Of a DNA stretch of 64,000 nt, positions 17,534-25,388 are shown piece by piece. The DNA lies in assembly GCF_013450155.1 (NCBI RefSeq), contig NZ_JACCKD010000001.1, positions 496,001-560,000 on the forward strand. The letters run 5' to 3'. Position numbers and translations under genes: made by a program. Each line of letters starts with the position of its first letter. The first letter of the stretch is position 1. The notes under the pieces are model-generated. The model searched no databases, was not told the origin of the DNA, and worked only from the letters and a program-made list of their open reading frames with translations. This stretch comes from Haloechinothrix aidingensis. GTDB taxonomy: Bacteria; Actinomycetota; Actinomycetes; Mycobacteriales; Pseudonocardiaceae.

Positions 17534-18451
17534 ATGCCGCATGTCGTGTGGGTCGATGAGCTGAACGCCGAACATCAGCCGGAGGTTCGCGAGCTGCTGC
17601 GCGCGGTGCGCGCCAGCGACGGGCGCCCGGATCCCGGACCGGGCGGGGGCCTTCCGGAGGACCTGTCCACGGGGCCGTACGCCCTGGCGTACCGGGATGC
17701 CGAGCTGGTCGGATTCGCACAGCTGGACCAGCGGGGTGACGCGTTCGGCCGGGAGGTCGCCGAACTGTTCGTGCACCCCGAACATCGGGGGCGAGGCCAC
17801 GGTGGCTCGCTGGCCGCCGCGGTGACGGAACGGGCGAGCCGGACGCTGCGCTACTGGTCGCACGGCGATCACCCGGCGGCCGCCCGCATCGCCCGCCGTG
17901 CCGGTCTGCGCAGGGTGCGCGAGCTTCTGCGCATGCGTGCCGACCTCACATCGTGCACGCTCGACGAGCCGCGGTTGCCCGCGGATGTACGGGTGCGCAC
18001 CTTCGTGCCCGGGCAGGATGAGCGCGCGGTGATCGACGTCAACGCGCGCGCGTTCGCCTGGCACCCGGAGCAAGGCGCGCTGACCGTCGGCGAGCTGCGT
18101 GAGACCGAGCAGCAGGACTGGTTCGACCCCGAGGGGTTCTTCCTCGCCGAGGAGCCGGAGGGGTCGGCCGGTGGGCTGCTCGGCTTCCACTGGACGAAGG
18201 TGCACCCCCCGGACCCGGACGGGCGTGACGTCGAGGTGGGGGAGGTGTACGTGGTCGGCGTGGACCCTCGCGCGCACGGTCGCGGGCTCGGTACGGCGCT
18301 GACCCTGGCAGGGCTGCGTTACCTCGACCGGCGAGGGCTGCGTGAGGTGATCCTGTACGTGGAGGGGGACAACCCCGCGGCGATCACCGTGTACAACCGT
18401 CTCGGCTTCGGCACCGAGAGCACCGACGTGCAGTACGAGCTCGCACGTTGA
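17534..18451 (+). CDS. mshD: Mycothiol synthase
   Basis: Acetyl-CoA:Cys-GlcN-Ins acetyltransferase, last step of mycothiol synthesis; 305 residues with two GNAT domains. Acetyl-CoA loops are HPEHRGRGHGGSLAAAV (about 83-98) in the first domain and DPRAHGRGLGTALTLAGL (about 243-260) in the second, which carries the catalytic activity in the family. ATG 17534. The gene establishes that the host makes mycothiol. Confidence 0.95.
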   Translation: MPHVVWVDELNAEHQPEVRELLRAVRASDGRPDPGPGGGLPEDLSTGPYALAYRDAELVGFAQLDQRGDAFGREVAELFVHPEHRGRGHGGSLAAAVTERASRTLRYWSHGDHPAAARIARRAGLRRVRELLRMRADLTSCTLDEPRLPADVRVRTFVPGQDERAVIDVNARAFAWHPEQGALTVGELRETEQQDWFDPEGFFLAEEPEGSAGGLLGFHWTKVHPPDPDGRDVEVGEVYVVGVDPRAHGRGLGTALTLAGLRYLDRRGLREVILYVEGDNPAAITVYNRLGFGTESTDVQYELAR

Positions 18452-18523
18452 GCGACGAGCCGTCACCGGGAGTGCACCGCACCACTCACGGTTGGGGTGT
18501 TGTACCGCTCACAATCGAGGTGT

Positions 18524-18545
18524 GTTCACCGTCCGTTTACCTCGA
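18524..18545 (+). promoter_or_regulatory. PHO box upstream of pstS
   Basis: GTTCACC at 18524 and GTTTACC at 18535 form two direct-repeat units spaced exactly 11 bp, the layout of the PhoP-binding PHO box of Streptomyces. It lies 160 bp before pstS. PhoP binding and phosphate-starvation induction are inferred from this match. Confidence 0.7.
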
Positions 18546-18704
18546 TGGGGTGAGCCGTCTACCCCGGATGCTTAACGTGGGCGGCATCGTGGCCATGAAG
18601 GACCATGCACGAACCGCGCCTGTGGATCGGCTGTATGGAATGGCCCCCGGACATACGAGCCCGACATGGCCGCGGTCAACGCGGACGCACTTGGAGGAGT
18701 ACCT

Positions 18705-19817
18705 GTGCTGAGCACGCGCAGTATGCGGACAGCCGGCCTGGTCGCGAGCGTCGCCCTGCTCGCAGCGGCCTGCGGCAGTGACGAGAACGTCGGCCAGACC
18801 GGCGTGGACGCCCCCGAGATCGACTGCAAGGGCGCGGAGACCCTGGCCGCCAGCGGTTCCAGCGCGCAGGCCAACGCCATGACCCGGTTCATCAACGTCT
18901 ACCAGGCGGCGTGCGAGAACCACACGGTGAACTACAACTCGAGCGGTTCCGGAGCGGGCGTGAGCGACTTCCTCGCCGCGCAGACGGAGTTCGGTGGCTC
19001 GGACTCGCCGCTGGACGCCGAGGCCGGAGAGGTCGCCGACGCCAGGGAGCGCTGCGGCGGCAACGACCCGTGGCACCTGCCAGCGGTCTTCGGTCCTATC
19101 GCGATCTCCTACAACCTCGAGGGTGTCCAGGACGGCATCGCGCTGGACGGGCCCACTCTCGGCAAGATCTTCAGCGGGGAGGTCACCAGCTGGGACGACC
19201 CGGCGATCGCGGAGCTCAACGAGGGCGTGGAGCTTCCGGACCAGGACATCACGGTCATCTTCCGCAGCGACGAGTCTGGCACGACGGACAACTTCCAGCA
19301 GTACTTGCAGACCGCCGCGGGTGACGACTGGGGCCAGGGCGCCGGCAAGACCTTCAACGGCGGCGTCGGCGAGGGCGCCAAGGGCAACGAGGGCACCGCC
19401 TCGGCCGTGGCGAGCACCCCGGGAGCGGTCAGCTACAACGAGTGGTCCTTCGCGCAACAGCGGGACCTGCAGATGGCAAGCGTCATCAACTCCGGTGGTG
19501 GCGAGCCGGTCGAGCTGACGGTGGAGAGCGCGGGCGCCGCGATCGATGCCGCCGAGTTCGCGGGTGACGGCAACGACCTCAGGCTCGACCTCGACTCGAT
19601 CTACGGGACGGAGACGGAGGGGGCCTACCCCCTCGTGCTGGCGACCTACGAGATCGTCTGCTCCACCTACCCCGACACCGAGGTGGCCGAGGCGGTCAAG
19701 ACCTTCTTGAGTGTGGCGGTGACCGATGGCCAGCAGAATCTCGAGGAACACGGCTACATCCCGCTGCCGTCGAAGTTCGAGGAGCGGATGACAACCGCGG
19801 TCGAAGCCATCTCCTGA
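18705..19817 (+). CDS. pstS: Phosphate ABC transporter substrate-binding lipoprotein
   Basis: High-affinity inorganic phosphate receptor anchored outside the membrane; 370 residues. The GTG at 18705 has GGAGGAG five bases upstream. The lipobox is LLAAAC with the lipidated Cys23. Phosphate-binding segments include LAASGSSAQ, SSGSGAGVSDF and RSDESGTTDNF. First gene of pstSCAB; a PHO box lies upstream and a long hairpin separates it from pstC. Confidence 0.96.
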   Translation: MLSTRSMRTAGLVASVALLAAACGSDENVGQTGVDAPEIDCKGAETLAASGSSAQANAMTRFINVYQAACENHTVNYNSSGSGAGVSDFLAAQTEFGGSDSPLDAEAGEVADARERCGGNDPWHLPAVFGPIAISYNLEGVQDGIALDGPTLGKIFSGEVTSWDDPAIAELNEGVELPDQDITVIFRSDESGTTDNFQQYLQTAAGDDWGQGAGKTFNGGVGEGAKGNEGTASAVASTPGAVSYNEWSFAQQRDLQMASVINSGGGEPVELTVESAGAAIDAAEFAGDGNDLRLDLDSIYGTETEGAYPLVLATYEIVCSTYPDTEVAEAVKTFLSVAVTDGQQNLEEHGYIPLPSKFEERMTTAVEAIS

Positions 19818-19865
19818 CCGCGCTATCATCCGATCGCCACGCATGAGTGACGTCCCGACGACCGG

Positions 19866-19909
19866 GTCACGTCCCGGCCACCGGAGTGCTCCGGAGGCCG
19901 GGACGTGAC
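19866..19909 (+). promoter_or_regulatory. Long intercistronic hairpin burying the pstC start
   Basis: GTCACGTCCCGGCC (19866-19879) pairs perfectly with GGCCGGGACGTGAC (19896-19909); inside, CCGGA pairs with TCCGG around loop GTGC, with a single A/A mismatch. The 3' arm contains both GGAGG and the GTG of pstC. It could stabilise pstS mRNA, attenuate transcription or lower pstC translation; which is untested. Confidence 0.75.
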
Positions 19910-20948
19910 CGACGAGAATGAGGTCATGACGAACACCTCGGCAGACTCACGGAAGGGCCAAGGGGGCGACCCCGGCGCCGAACCACCGGCGTCGTCGTGG
20001 CTCGGGCAGGGAGAGGCGGCCAAGCACCGCAGGGCCGACGCGCTCTTCCGGTGGCTCGCCACCGGATCCGGTATCGCGGTGGTGTCGGCCGTCTCGCTGA
20101 TCGGGGTGTTCCTCCTCGTGCAGGCCTGGCCCTCGCTGCAGGCCAACAACGCGAACTTCCTGTTCAGCAGCGAGTTCGACACCCGGGACGCGGAGAACCT
20201 GCGATTCGGTATCCGCGACCTGCTAGTCGTGACGGTGATGTCGTCGGCATTCGCTCTGGTGATCGCGATGCCGCTGGCACTCGGCATCGCCCTGTTCCTG
20301 ACCCAGTACGCCCCGCCCGCCGTGCGTCGCCCGTTCGGCTACATCATCGACACCTTGGCCGCCGTGCCGTCGATCGTGTACGGCCTGTGGGGCATCTTCG
20401 TGCTCGGGCCGTTCCTGGTCCCGGTGGCGTTGTGGATGAACCGGAACCTCGGCTGGATCCCGATCTTCGCGACCGGCAACGTCTCGATCAAGGGTGGCGG
20501 GACGATCTTCACGGCCGGGATCGTGCTCGCGGTGATGATCCTGCCGATCATCACCTCGGTGACCAGGGAAGTGTTCCGGCAGACCCCGGTCAAGCACATC
20601 GAGGGCGCTCTCGCCCTCGGGGCGACCAGGTGGGAGATGATCAGGACGACCGTGCTCCCGTTCGGCCGCAGCGGCTACATCGCAGGCTCCATGCTCGGGC
20701 TCGGCAGGGCACTCGGCGAGACCGTGGCCGTACTGGTCGTGCTGCGCATCGCCTCGTCGCCGGCTACGTTCAGCATCTTCGACGGCGGGTACACGTTCGC
20801 ATCGCTCATCGCGTCCGCCGCGCACGAGTTCGTCCACCCCTTGCCGACCGGCGCGTACATCGCAGCCGGGCTCGTGCTGTTCATCCTCACGTTCGTGGTG
20901 AACGCGATCGCACGGACAATCGCCAACGGAAAGATGCAGCGGCTGTGA
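19905..20948 (+). CDS. pstC: Phosphate ABC transporter permease PstC
   Basis: Inner-membrane channel subunit, 347 residues and about six TM helices after a hydrophilic N-terminus of about 45 residues. The EAA-type loop [20 protein letters not shown] contacts PstB, followed by [12 protein letters not shown] 19905 has GGAGG seven bases upstream but lies in a strong hairpin; ATG 19926 is an alternative outside it. Its stop overlaps the GTGACC start region of pstA. Confidence 0.94.
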   Translation: MTDENEVMTNTSADSRKGQGGDPGAEPPASSWLGQGEAAKHRRADALFRWLATGSGIAVVSAVSLIGVFLLVQAWPSLQANNANFLFSSEFDTRDAENLRFGIRDLLVVTVMSSAFALVIAMPLALGIALFLTQYAPPAVRRPFGYIIDTLAAVPSIVYGLWGIFVLGPFLVPVALWMNRNLGWIPIFATGNVSIKGGGTIFTAGIVLAVMILPIITSVTREVFRQTPVKHIEGALALGATRWEMIRTTVLPFGRSGYIAGSMLGLGRALGETVAVLVVLRIASSPATFSIFDGGYTFASLIASAAHEFVHPLPTGAYIAAGLVLFILTFVVNAIARTIANGKMQRL

Positions 20949-20950
20949 CC

Positions 20951-21856
20951 ATGACCACGGATACCCTGCAAAGCGCCGAGCGCGCCTCGCCGTTCCAGCA
21001 CCTCAGCGGCGTGCGCAAGGCCAAGAACTACCTGGCGAGCGTGCTGGTCACCTGCTCGTTCCTCATCGCGCTGATCCCGCTCGGCTGGCTGCTGGTCACG
21101 GTCGTCACCAAGGGCTACCGAGCCCTGGTCTCGGAGCGGTGGTTCACGCACTCGCTCAGCGGCGTGATGCCCGAGCAGTTCGCGGGCGGCATTTACCACG
21201 CGCTCTACGGGAGCATCGCCCAGGGCGTGATGTGCGCGATCATCGCGATCCCGCTCGGCGTCTTCACCGGCATCTACCTCGCGGAGTACGGGCGGGGCTG
21301 GCTGGCCAGGTCGGTGACGTTCATGGTGGACATCCTCTCGGGTGTGCCGTCCATCGTGGCCGCGCTGTTCATCTTCGCGTTGTGGATCAGCGTCTTCGGC
21401 TTCCCGAAGAGCGCCTTCGCGGTCTCGCTGGCACTCGTCCTGCTGATGCTTCCGATCGTGATCCGGTCGACGGAGGAGATGCTCCGGCTCGTTCCCGACC
21501 AGCTCAGGGAAGCCAGCTACGCGCTCGGCGTTCCCCAGTGGAAGACGATCGTCAAGGTCGTGCTCCCCACGGCGTACTCCGGGATGGTGACCGGCATGAT
21601 GCTCGCGATGGCGCGCGTTCTCGGGGAGACGGCGCCTGTCCTGGTGCTGGTCGGGTACAGCCGATCGATCAACTACAACGTGTTCGACGGCAATATGGCC
21701 TCGCTGCCACTGACGATCATGAATGAGTTGCTCAACCCGGAGCCCGCAGGCGTCGCCAGGATGTGGGGAGCGGCGCTGACATTGATCCTGCTCGTGATGA
21801 TTTTCAACCTGATGGCGGCCGTGCTCTCACGGTTCTCCGCCGTGAAGTCCAGTTGA
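20951..21856 (+). CDS. pstA: Phosphate ABC transporter permease PstA
   Basis: Second channel subunit, 301 residues with about six TM helices and the EAA loop REASYALGVPQWKTIVKVVLP followed by MLAMARVLGETAPVL. ATG 20951 is used; GTG 20945 would overlap the pstC stop and is also possible, consistent with coupling. The very long open frame upstream in this register is only the shadow of pstC. Confidence 0.94.
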   Translation: MTTDTLQSAERASPFQHLSGVRKAKNYLASVLVTCSFLIALIPLGWLLVTVVTKGYRALVSERWFTHSLSGVMPEQFAGGIYHALYGSIAQGVMCAIIAIPLGVFTGIYLAEYGRGWLARSVTFMVDILSGVPSIVAALFIFALWISVFGFPKSAFAVSLALVLLMLPIVIRSTEEMLRLVPDQLREASYALGVPQWKTIVKVVLPTAYSGMVTGMMLAMARVLGETAPVLVLVGYSRSINYNVFDGNMASLPLTIMNELLNPEPAGVARMWGAALTLILLVMIFNLMAAVLSRFSAVKSS

Positions 21857-21870
21857 GGCGGTAACAGACG

Positions 21871-22647
21871 ATGGCGAAGCGAATCGACGTCAAGGACGTC
21901 AACATCTACTACGGCAAGTTCCGTGCCGTGGACGATGTGACGCTGCACGTGCCACCGAAGCAGGTAACGGCCTTCATCGGTCCGTCGGGGTGTGGCAAGT
22001 CCACTATGCTGCGCACGCTCAACCGGATGCACGAGGTCGTACCGGGGGCCCGCGTGGAGGGCCAGGTACTGCTGGACGGCGAGAACATCTACGCCTCGTC
22101 GGTCGACCCGGTGCAGGTGCGTCGGACCGTCGGCATGGTCTTCCAGAGCCCGAACCCGTTCCCCACGATGTCGATCAGAGACAACGTGGTCGCCGGGCTG
22201 AAGCTCGCGGGAACGCGGAACAAGAAGCAGCTCGACGAGATCGCGGAGCAGGCGCTGCGGGGCGCGAACCTGTGGAACGAGGTCAAGGACCGGCTGAGCA
22301 AGCCTGGTGGGGGGCTGTCGGGTGGGCAGCAGCAGCGCCTGTGCATCGCGCGTGCGATCGCGGTGCAGCCGGACGTGCTGTTGATGGACGAGCCGTGCTC
22401 GGCGCTGGACCCGATCTCCACACTGGCGATCGAGGACCTGATCAGCGAGTTGAAGAAGGACTACACGATCGTCATCGTCACGCACAACATGCAGCAGGCA
22501 GCCCGGGTCTCGGACGAGACAGGGTTCTTCAACGTGCCCGGCGTCGGCGAGCCCGGCAGGCTCGTCGAGTTCAACGACACCGAGAAGATCTTCTCCAACC
22601 CCGACGAGCAAGCCACGGAAGACTACATATCCGGCCGCTTCGGCTGA
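21871..22647 (+). CDS. pstB: Phosphate ABC transporter ATPase
   Basis: Energises phosphate uptake; 258 residues. Walker [10 protein letters not shown] (37-45), signature LSGGQQQR near 149, Walker B VLLMDEP near 170 and the switch histidine in IVTHNMQQA are intact. It starts 14 bp after pstA and ends the pstSCAB operon, 31 bp from the convergent phoU stop. Confidence 0.97.
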   Translation: MAKRIDVKDVNIYYGKFRAVDDVTLHVPPKQVTAFIGPSGCGKSTMLRTLNRMHEVVPGARVEGQVLLDGENIYASSVDPVQVRRTVGMVFQSPNPFPTMSIRDNVVAGLKLAGTRNKKQLDEIAEQALRGANLWNEVKDRLSKPGGGLSGGQQQRLCIARAIAVQPDVLLMDEPCSALDPISTLAIEDLISELKKDYTIVIVTHNMQQAARVSDETGFFNVPGVGEPGRLVEFNDTEKIFSNPDEQATEDYISGRFG

Positions 22648-22678
22648 TCCCCGCGCCCAGCGCCGGGTCGGTGCCCTG

Positions 22679-23353
22679 CTACAGGTCCTCGTCGCTGTTG
22701 TAGCCGGGCATCTTGCCGGTGACGACGAAGATCATCCGGTTGGCGACCGATACGGCGTGGTCGGCGTAGCGCTCGTAGAAGCGGCCGAGCAGCGTGGTGT
22801 CCACGGCGGCGGCGACCCCGTGCGGCCAGTTCTTGTCCATGATGACGGTGAACAGGTGGCGGTGGATGTTGTCGACCTCGTCGTCGGCGGACTCCAGAGC
22901 GCGAGCGGCGTCCACGTCGGTCGTCTTGATGATCTCCTCGGTCTGGCGGGCCAGCCGCACCGCGACCTTGCCCATCTCCGCGAAGTACGGGGTCACCTCG
23001 GGGGGCAACACCGGGTCGGGGTGCCGGCGGCGGGCGGTGCGCGCGACGTGCAGCGCCAGGTCCCCCATGCGTTCGAGGCTCTCGGCGGCGTGGATCACCG
23101 CGAGTACCTTACGCAGCTCGGTCGCCACCGGAGCCTGCAGGGCAAGCAGCGAGTACGCCTGCTCCTCGCACTGCGCGCGAGTGTCGTCGACGTGCTCGTC
23201 GTCACTGATGACCTGTTCAGCGAGCTGCAGGTCGGTCTCCAGCAGTGACTTGGTCGCCAGCTCCATCGCATTCGCGACCATCCCGGACATGCTGGCCAGT
23301 TTGTCTGCGAGCCGGTCCAGCTCGACGTGGTAAGCCTCGCGCATGGTGACCAT
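22679..23353 (-). CDS. phoU: Phosphate transport regulator PhoU
   Basis: Modulates Pst activity and phosphate signalling to the two-component system; 224 residues with two PhoU three-helix repeats. The motif ESLERMGDLALHVARTARRR marks repeat 1, and RFYERYADHAVSVANRMIFVVTG repeat 2 (quoted in parts). Unlike E. coli it is convergent with pstB rather than last in the operon, as in Rv0820/Rv0821c. Confidence 0.94.
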   Translation of the reverse strand: MVTMREAYHVELDRLADKLASMSGMVANAMELATKSLLETDLQLAEQVISDDEHVDDTRAQCEEQAYSLLALQAPVATELRKVLAVIHAAESLERMGDLALHVARTARRRHPDPVLPPEVTPYFAEMGKVAVRLARQTEEIIKTTDVDAARALESADDEVDNIHRHLFTVIMDKNWPHGVAAAVDTTLLGRFYERYADHAVSVANRMIFVVTGKMPGYNSDEDL

Positions 23354-23480
23354 TTTACGGCTCTACCCGGCACACTGCCGTGCCGCCGGGTAAACAACGA
23401 GGGAATTTCTCGTCGAGGGCGCGGGAGCGCGTGGTGACGGGCACGGCGCGACGGGCCGGGTGACGGTCCGGCGGCCGCCC

Positions 23481-24065
23481 TCACCGGTCCCCGTGCACGG
23501 CGCCGTGCCGGTCGCCGAGCAGCGCGGGGACGGCGAAACGTTCGATCATGCGGCGTTCCTCGGCCTCGTCCCGGCCCGGGTTGCTGAGCAGCGAGATGAT
23601 GATACGCAGCAACCAGTTGGCCCTGTCCTGGTTGTCCCGGTCCGTGGGGTCGCCGAAGAAGGCGGCGCACAGGGACTGGATCACCGGGGAGGACCCGGCT
23701 AGCTCGCCGGTGACGCCGCTGTCCGGGTGGGTGAACCAGGCTGCCAGCGCCGGCGTGTCGCGCACCTCCCGCAGCGCGCCACGGATCGCCTCGGCCAGGC
23801 GAAAGGCGGGGTCGGCGATCGCACCGACCTGCTCGGCGATGCGGTGCGCGAGCCGCCGTGTCTGCCGGTGCATGAAGGCGACGCGCACCTCGTGCTTGCC
23901 GTCGAAGTAGCGGTACAGCGTGGCCCGGGAGCAGCCTGCGGCCGTGGCGATGTGGCTCATCTCGGTGGCAGCCACCCCGCGCTCGGCGAAGACCCGCTCG
24001 GCGGCGTCCAGGATCCGTTCGGCCGCCAGCTCGGTGCGTTCGGTGCGCAGCCACGGTGTGCTCAT
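23481..24065 (-). CDS. TetR-family regulator linked to P450
   Basis: 194 residues with an N-terminal HTH (ILDAAERVFAERGVAATEMSH, then AAGCSRATLYRYF). ATG 24065 overlaps the P450 stop by four bases, indicating one operon and translational coupling. A dyad over the P450 start (25272-25290) is a plausible autoregulatory site. The ligand is unknown. Confidence 0.85.
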   Translation of the reverse strand: MSTPWLRTERTELAAERILDAAERVFAERGVAATEMSHIATAAGCSRATLYRYFDGKHEVRVAFMHRQTRRLAHRIAEQVGAIADPAFRLAEAIRGALREVRDTPALAAWFTHPDSGVTGELAGSSPVIQSLCAAFFGDPTDRDNQDRANWLLRIIISLLSNPGRDEAEERRMIERFAVPALLGDRHGAVHGDR

Positions 24066-25279
24066 GCCGTGCCCCCGAGGTAGCAGGGCAGGCTCTGGTA
24101 ACGCCGCACGTAGTGGCCGCCGGCGAACACCCCGCGGGTGGCGTCGACCTCGAAGCGGGGGTGCCTGGTGAGCAGCTCCTCCAGCGCGACGCGGGCCTGC
24201 AGGCGGGCGGCGGACGCGCCGATGCAATGGTGCGGTCCGACGCTGAACGAGAGGATGTGCCGCGGCCTGCGGGTGATGTCCAGGCTCTCGGCGTCCGGGC
24301 CGTACTGGCGCGGGTCCCGGTTGGCCGAGGCATACAGCAGCAGCACCTTGCGGCCCGCGGGGACGGTTGTGCCGTGCAGCTCGACGTCCCGTGTCGTGGT
24401 GCGCGCCAGGCCTTGCACCGGGCTGGTCAGCCGCAGCAGCTCGTCGATGGCGTCCGGGATGAGCGCCGGGTCCTCGGCGAGGGTGTCACGCTGTTCCGGA
24501 TGGTCGGTCAGTAGCTCGGCCCCGGGGCCGAGCAGGCCGGTCGTGGTGTCGTTCCCGCCCGCGACCATGGTGAACGCGAACCCGAGGATGCGGATCAGGC
24601 CGTGCTCCTCGTCGTCGCCGAAGACGCGGATCAGGTCGGAGATGGTGTCGTCGGCTGGTTCGGCGCGGCGGCGCCGGACGAGGTGCTGGAAGTAGTCGAA
24701 CAGCTCGCCGACCGAATCGCGGGCGGTGAGCGGCCCGCCGTGGGCGTTGGCCGCCACGATGTCGTCGGTCCAGCGGTCGAACTTCGCCCGGTCGGCCGGT
24801 GGAACCCCGAGGTAGTGCGCGACGACGAAGCTCGGCATCGGCTTGAACAGCTCGGCGACGATGTCCACCTCGTCGCGCCCGGCGAGCCGCTCCAACCGCT
24901 CGATGACGAACGAACGCACCGCGGGCTCGATCGACTCCACCCGGCGCGGCGTGAACCCCTTGCTGATCAGCCTACGGAACGCGGTGTGCTCGGGCGGGTC
25001 GAGGAACACCATGGGTGTGGCGGCGTCCAGCCCGGCCGCTTCCTGGTCGCCGTAGGTGAAGGTCAGCCCCTGCGCCGAGGAGAACGTGGCGGTGTCCCGC
25101 GCGGCGGCGGACACGTCGGCGTAGCGGGACAGCACCCAGAAGTCACCCCGCTCGACGTGATGGACCGGGTCGTGTTCGCGCAGGTACGCGTACATCCCGA
25201 ACGGGTCCCGCCACGGCTCACCCGATCGCGCCGCGAACCCGTGAAACGTAGCTGCTTCCATGTCTTGAGAGTGAGACAT
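24062..25279 (-). CDS. Cytochrome P450 monooxygenase
   Basis: Soluble class I bacterial P450, 405 residues from ATG 25279 (ATG 25300 or 25261 are alternatives). I-helix AGGNDTTTG, K-helix ExxR (ELLR), and heme loop FSVGPHHCIG with thiolate Cys352 are intact. No ferredoxin or reductase gene is adjacent. With its TetR it interrupts the phoU-LCP order seen in mycobacteria, suggesting an acquired two-gene unit. Substrate unknown. Confidence 0.93.
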   Translation of the reverse strand: MSHSQDMEAATFHGFAARSGEPWRDPFGMYAYLREHDPVHHVERGDFWVLSRYADVSAAARDTATFSSAQGLTFTYGDQEAAGLDAATPMVFLDPPEHTAFRRLISKGFTPRRVESIEPAVRSFVIERLERLAGRDEVDIVAELFKPMPSFVVAHYLGVPPADRAKFDRWTDDIVAANAHGGPLTARDSVGELFDYFQHLVRRRRAEPADDTISDLIRVFGDDEEHGLIRILGFAFTMVAGGNDTTTGLLGPGAELLTDHPEQRDTLAEDPALIPDAIDELLRLTSPVQGLARTTTRDVELHGTTVPAGRKVLLLYASANRDPRQYGPDAESLDITRRPRHILSFSVGPHHCIGASAARLQARVALEELLTRHPRFEVDATRGVFAGGHYVRRYQSLPCYLGGTA

Positions 25280-25290
25280 AAATGGTCTCA
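25272..25290. promoter_or_regulatory. Dyad overlapping the P450 start, candidate TetR operator
   Basis: TGAGAC and GTCTCA are perfect 6-bp arms around a 7-bp AT-rich spacer, covering the ATG at 25279. The only nearby regulator is the TetR protein encoded at the operon's end. Binding is inferred. Confidence 0.45.
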
Positions 25291-25388
25291 TGTCAAACAT
25301 CGGACTTCAGGCGCACTGCGCGGGCGCGCGAGCGTGGCGAGGGTGCTGGACCGGCGTGCTCGCCGCGGTTCGCGTCCGGACCCCGAGC

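Noticed and set aside
19997-20944. N-terminal extension of PstA across pstC
   Set aside because: The frame is open but its translation is Arg-rich without TM segments; PstA begins at 20951.
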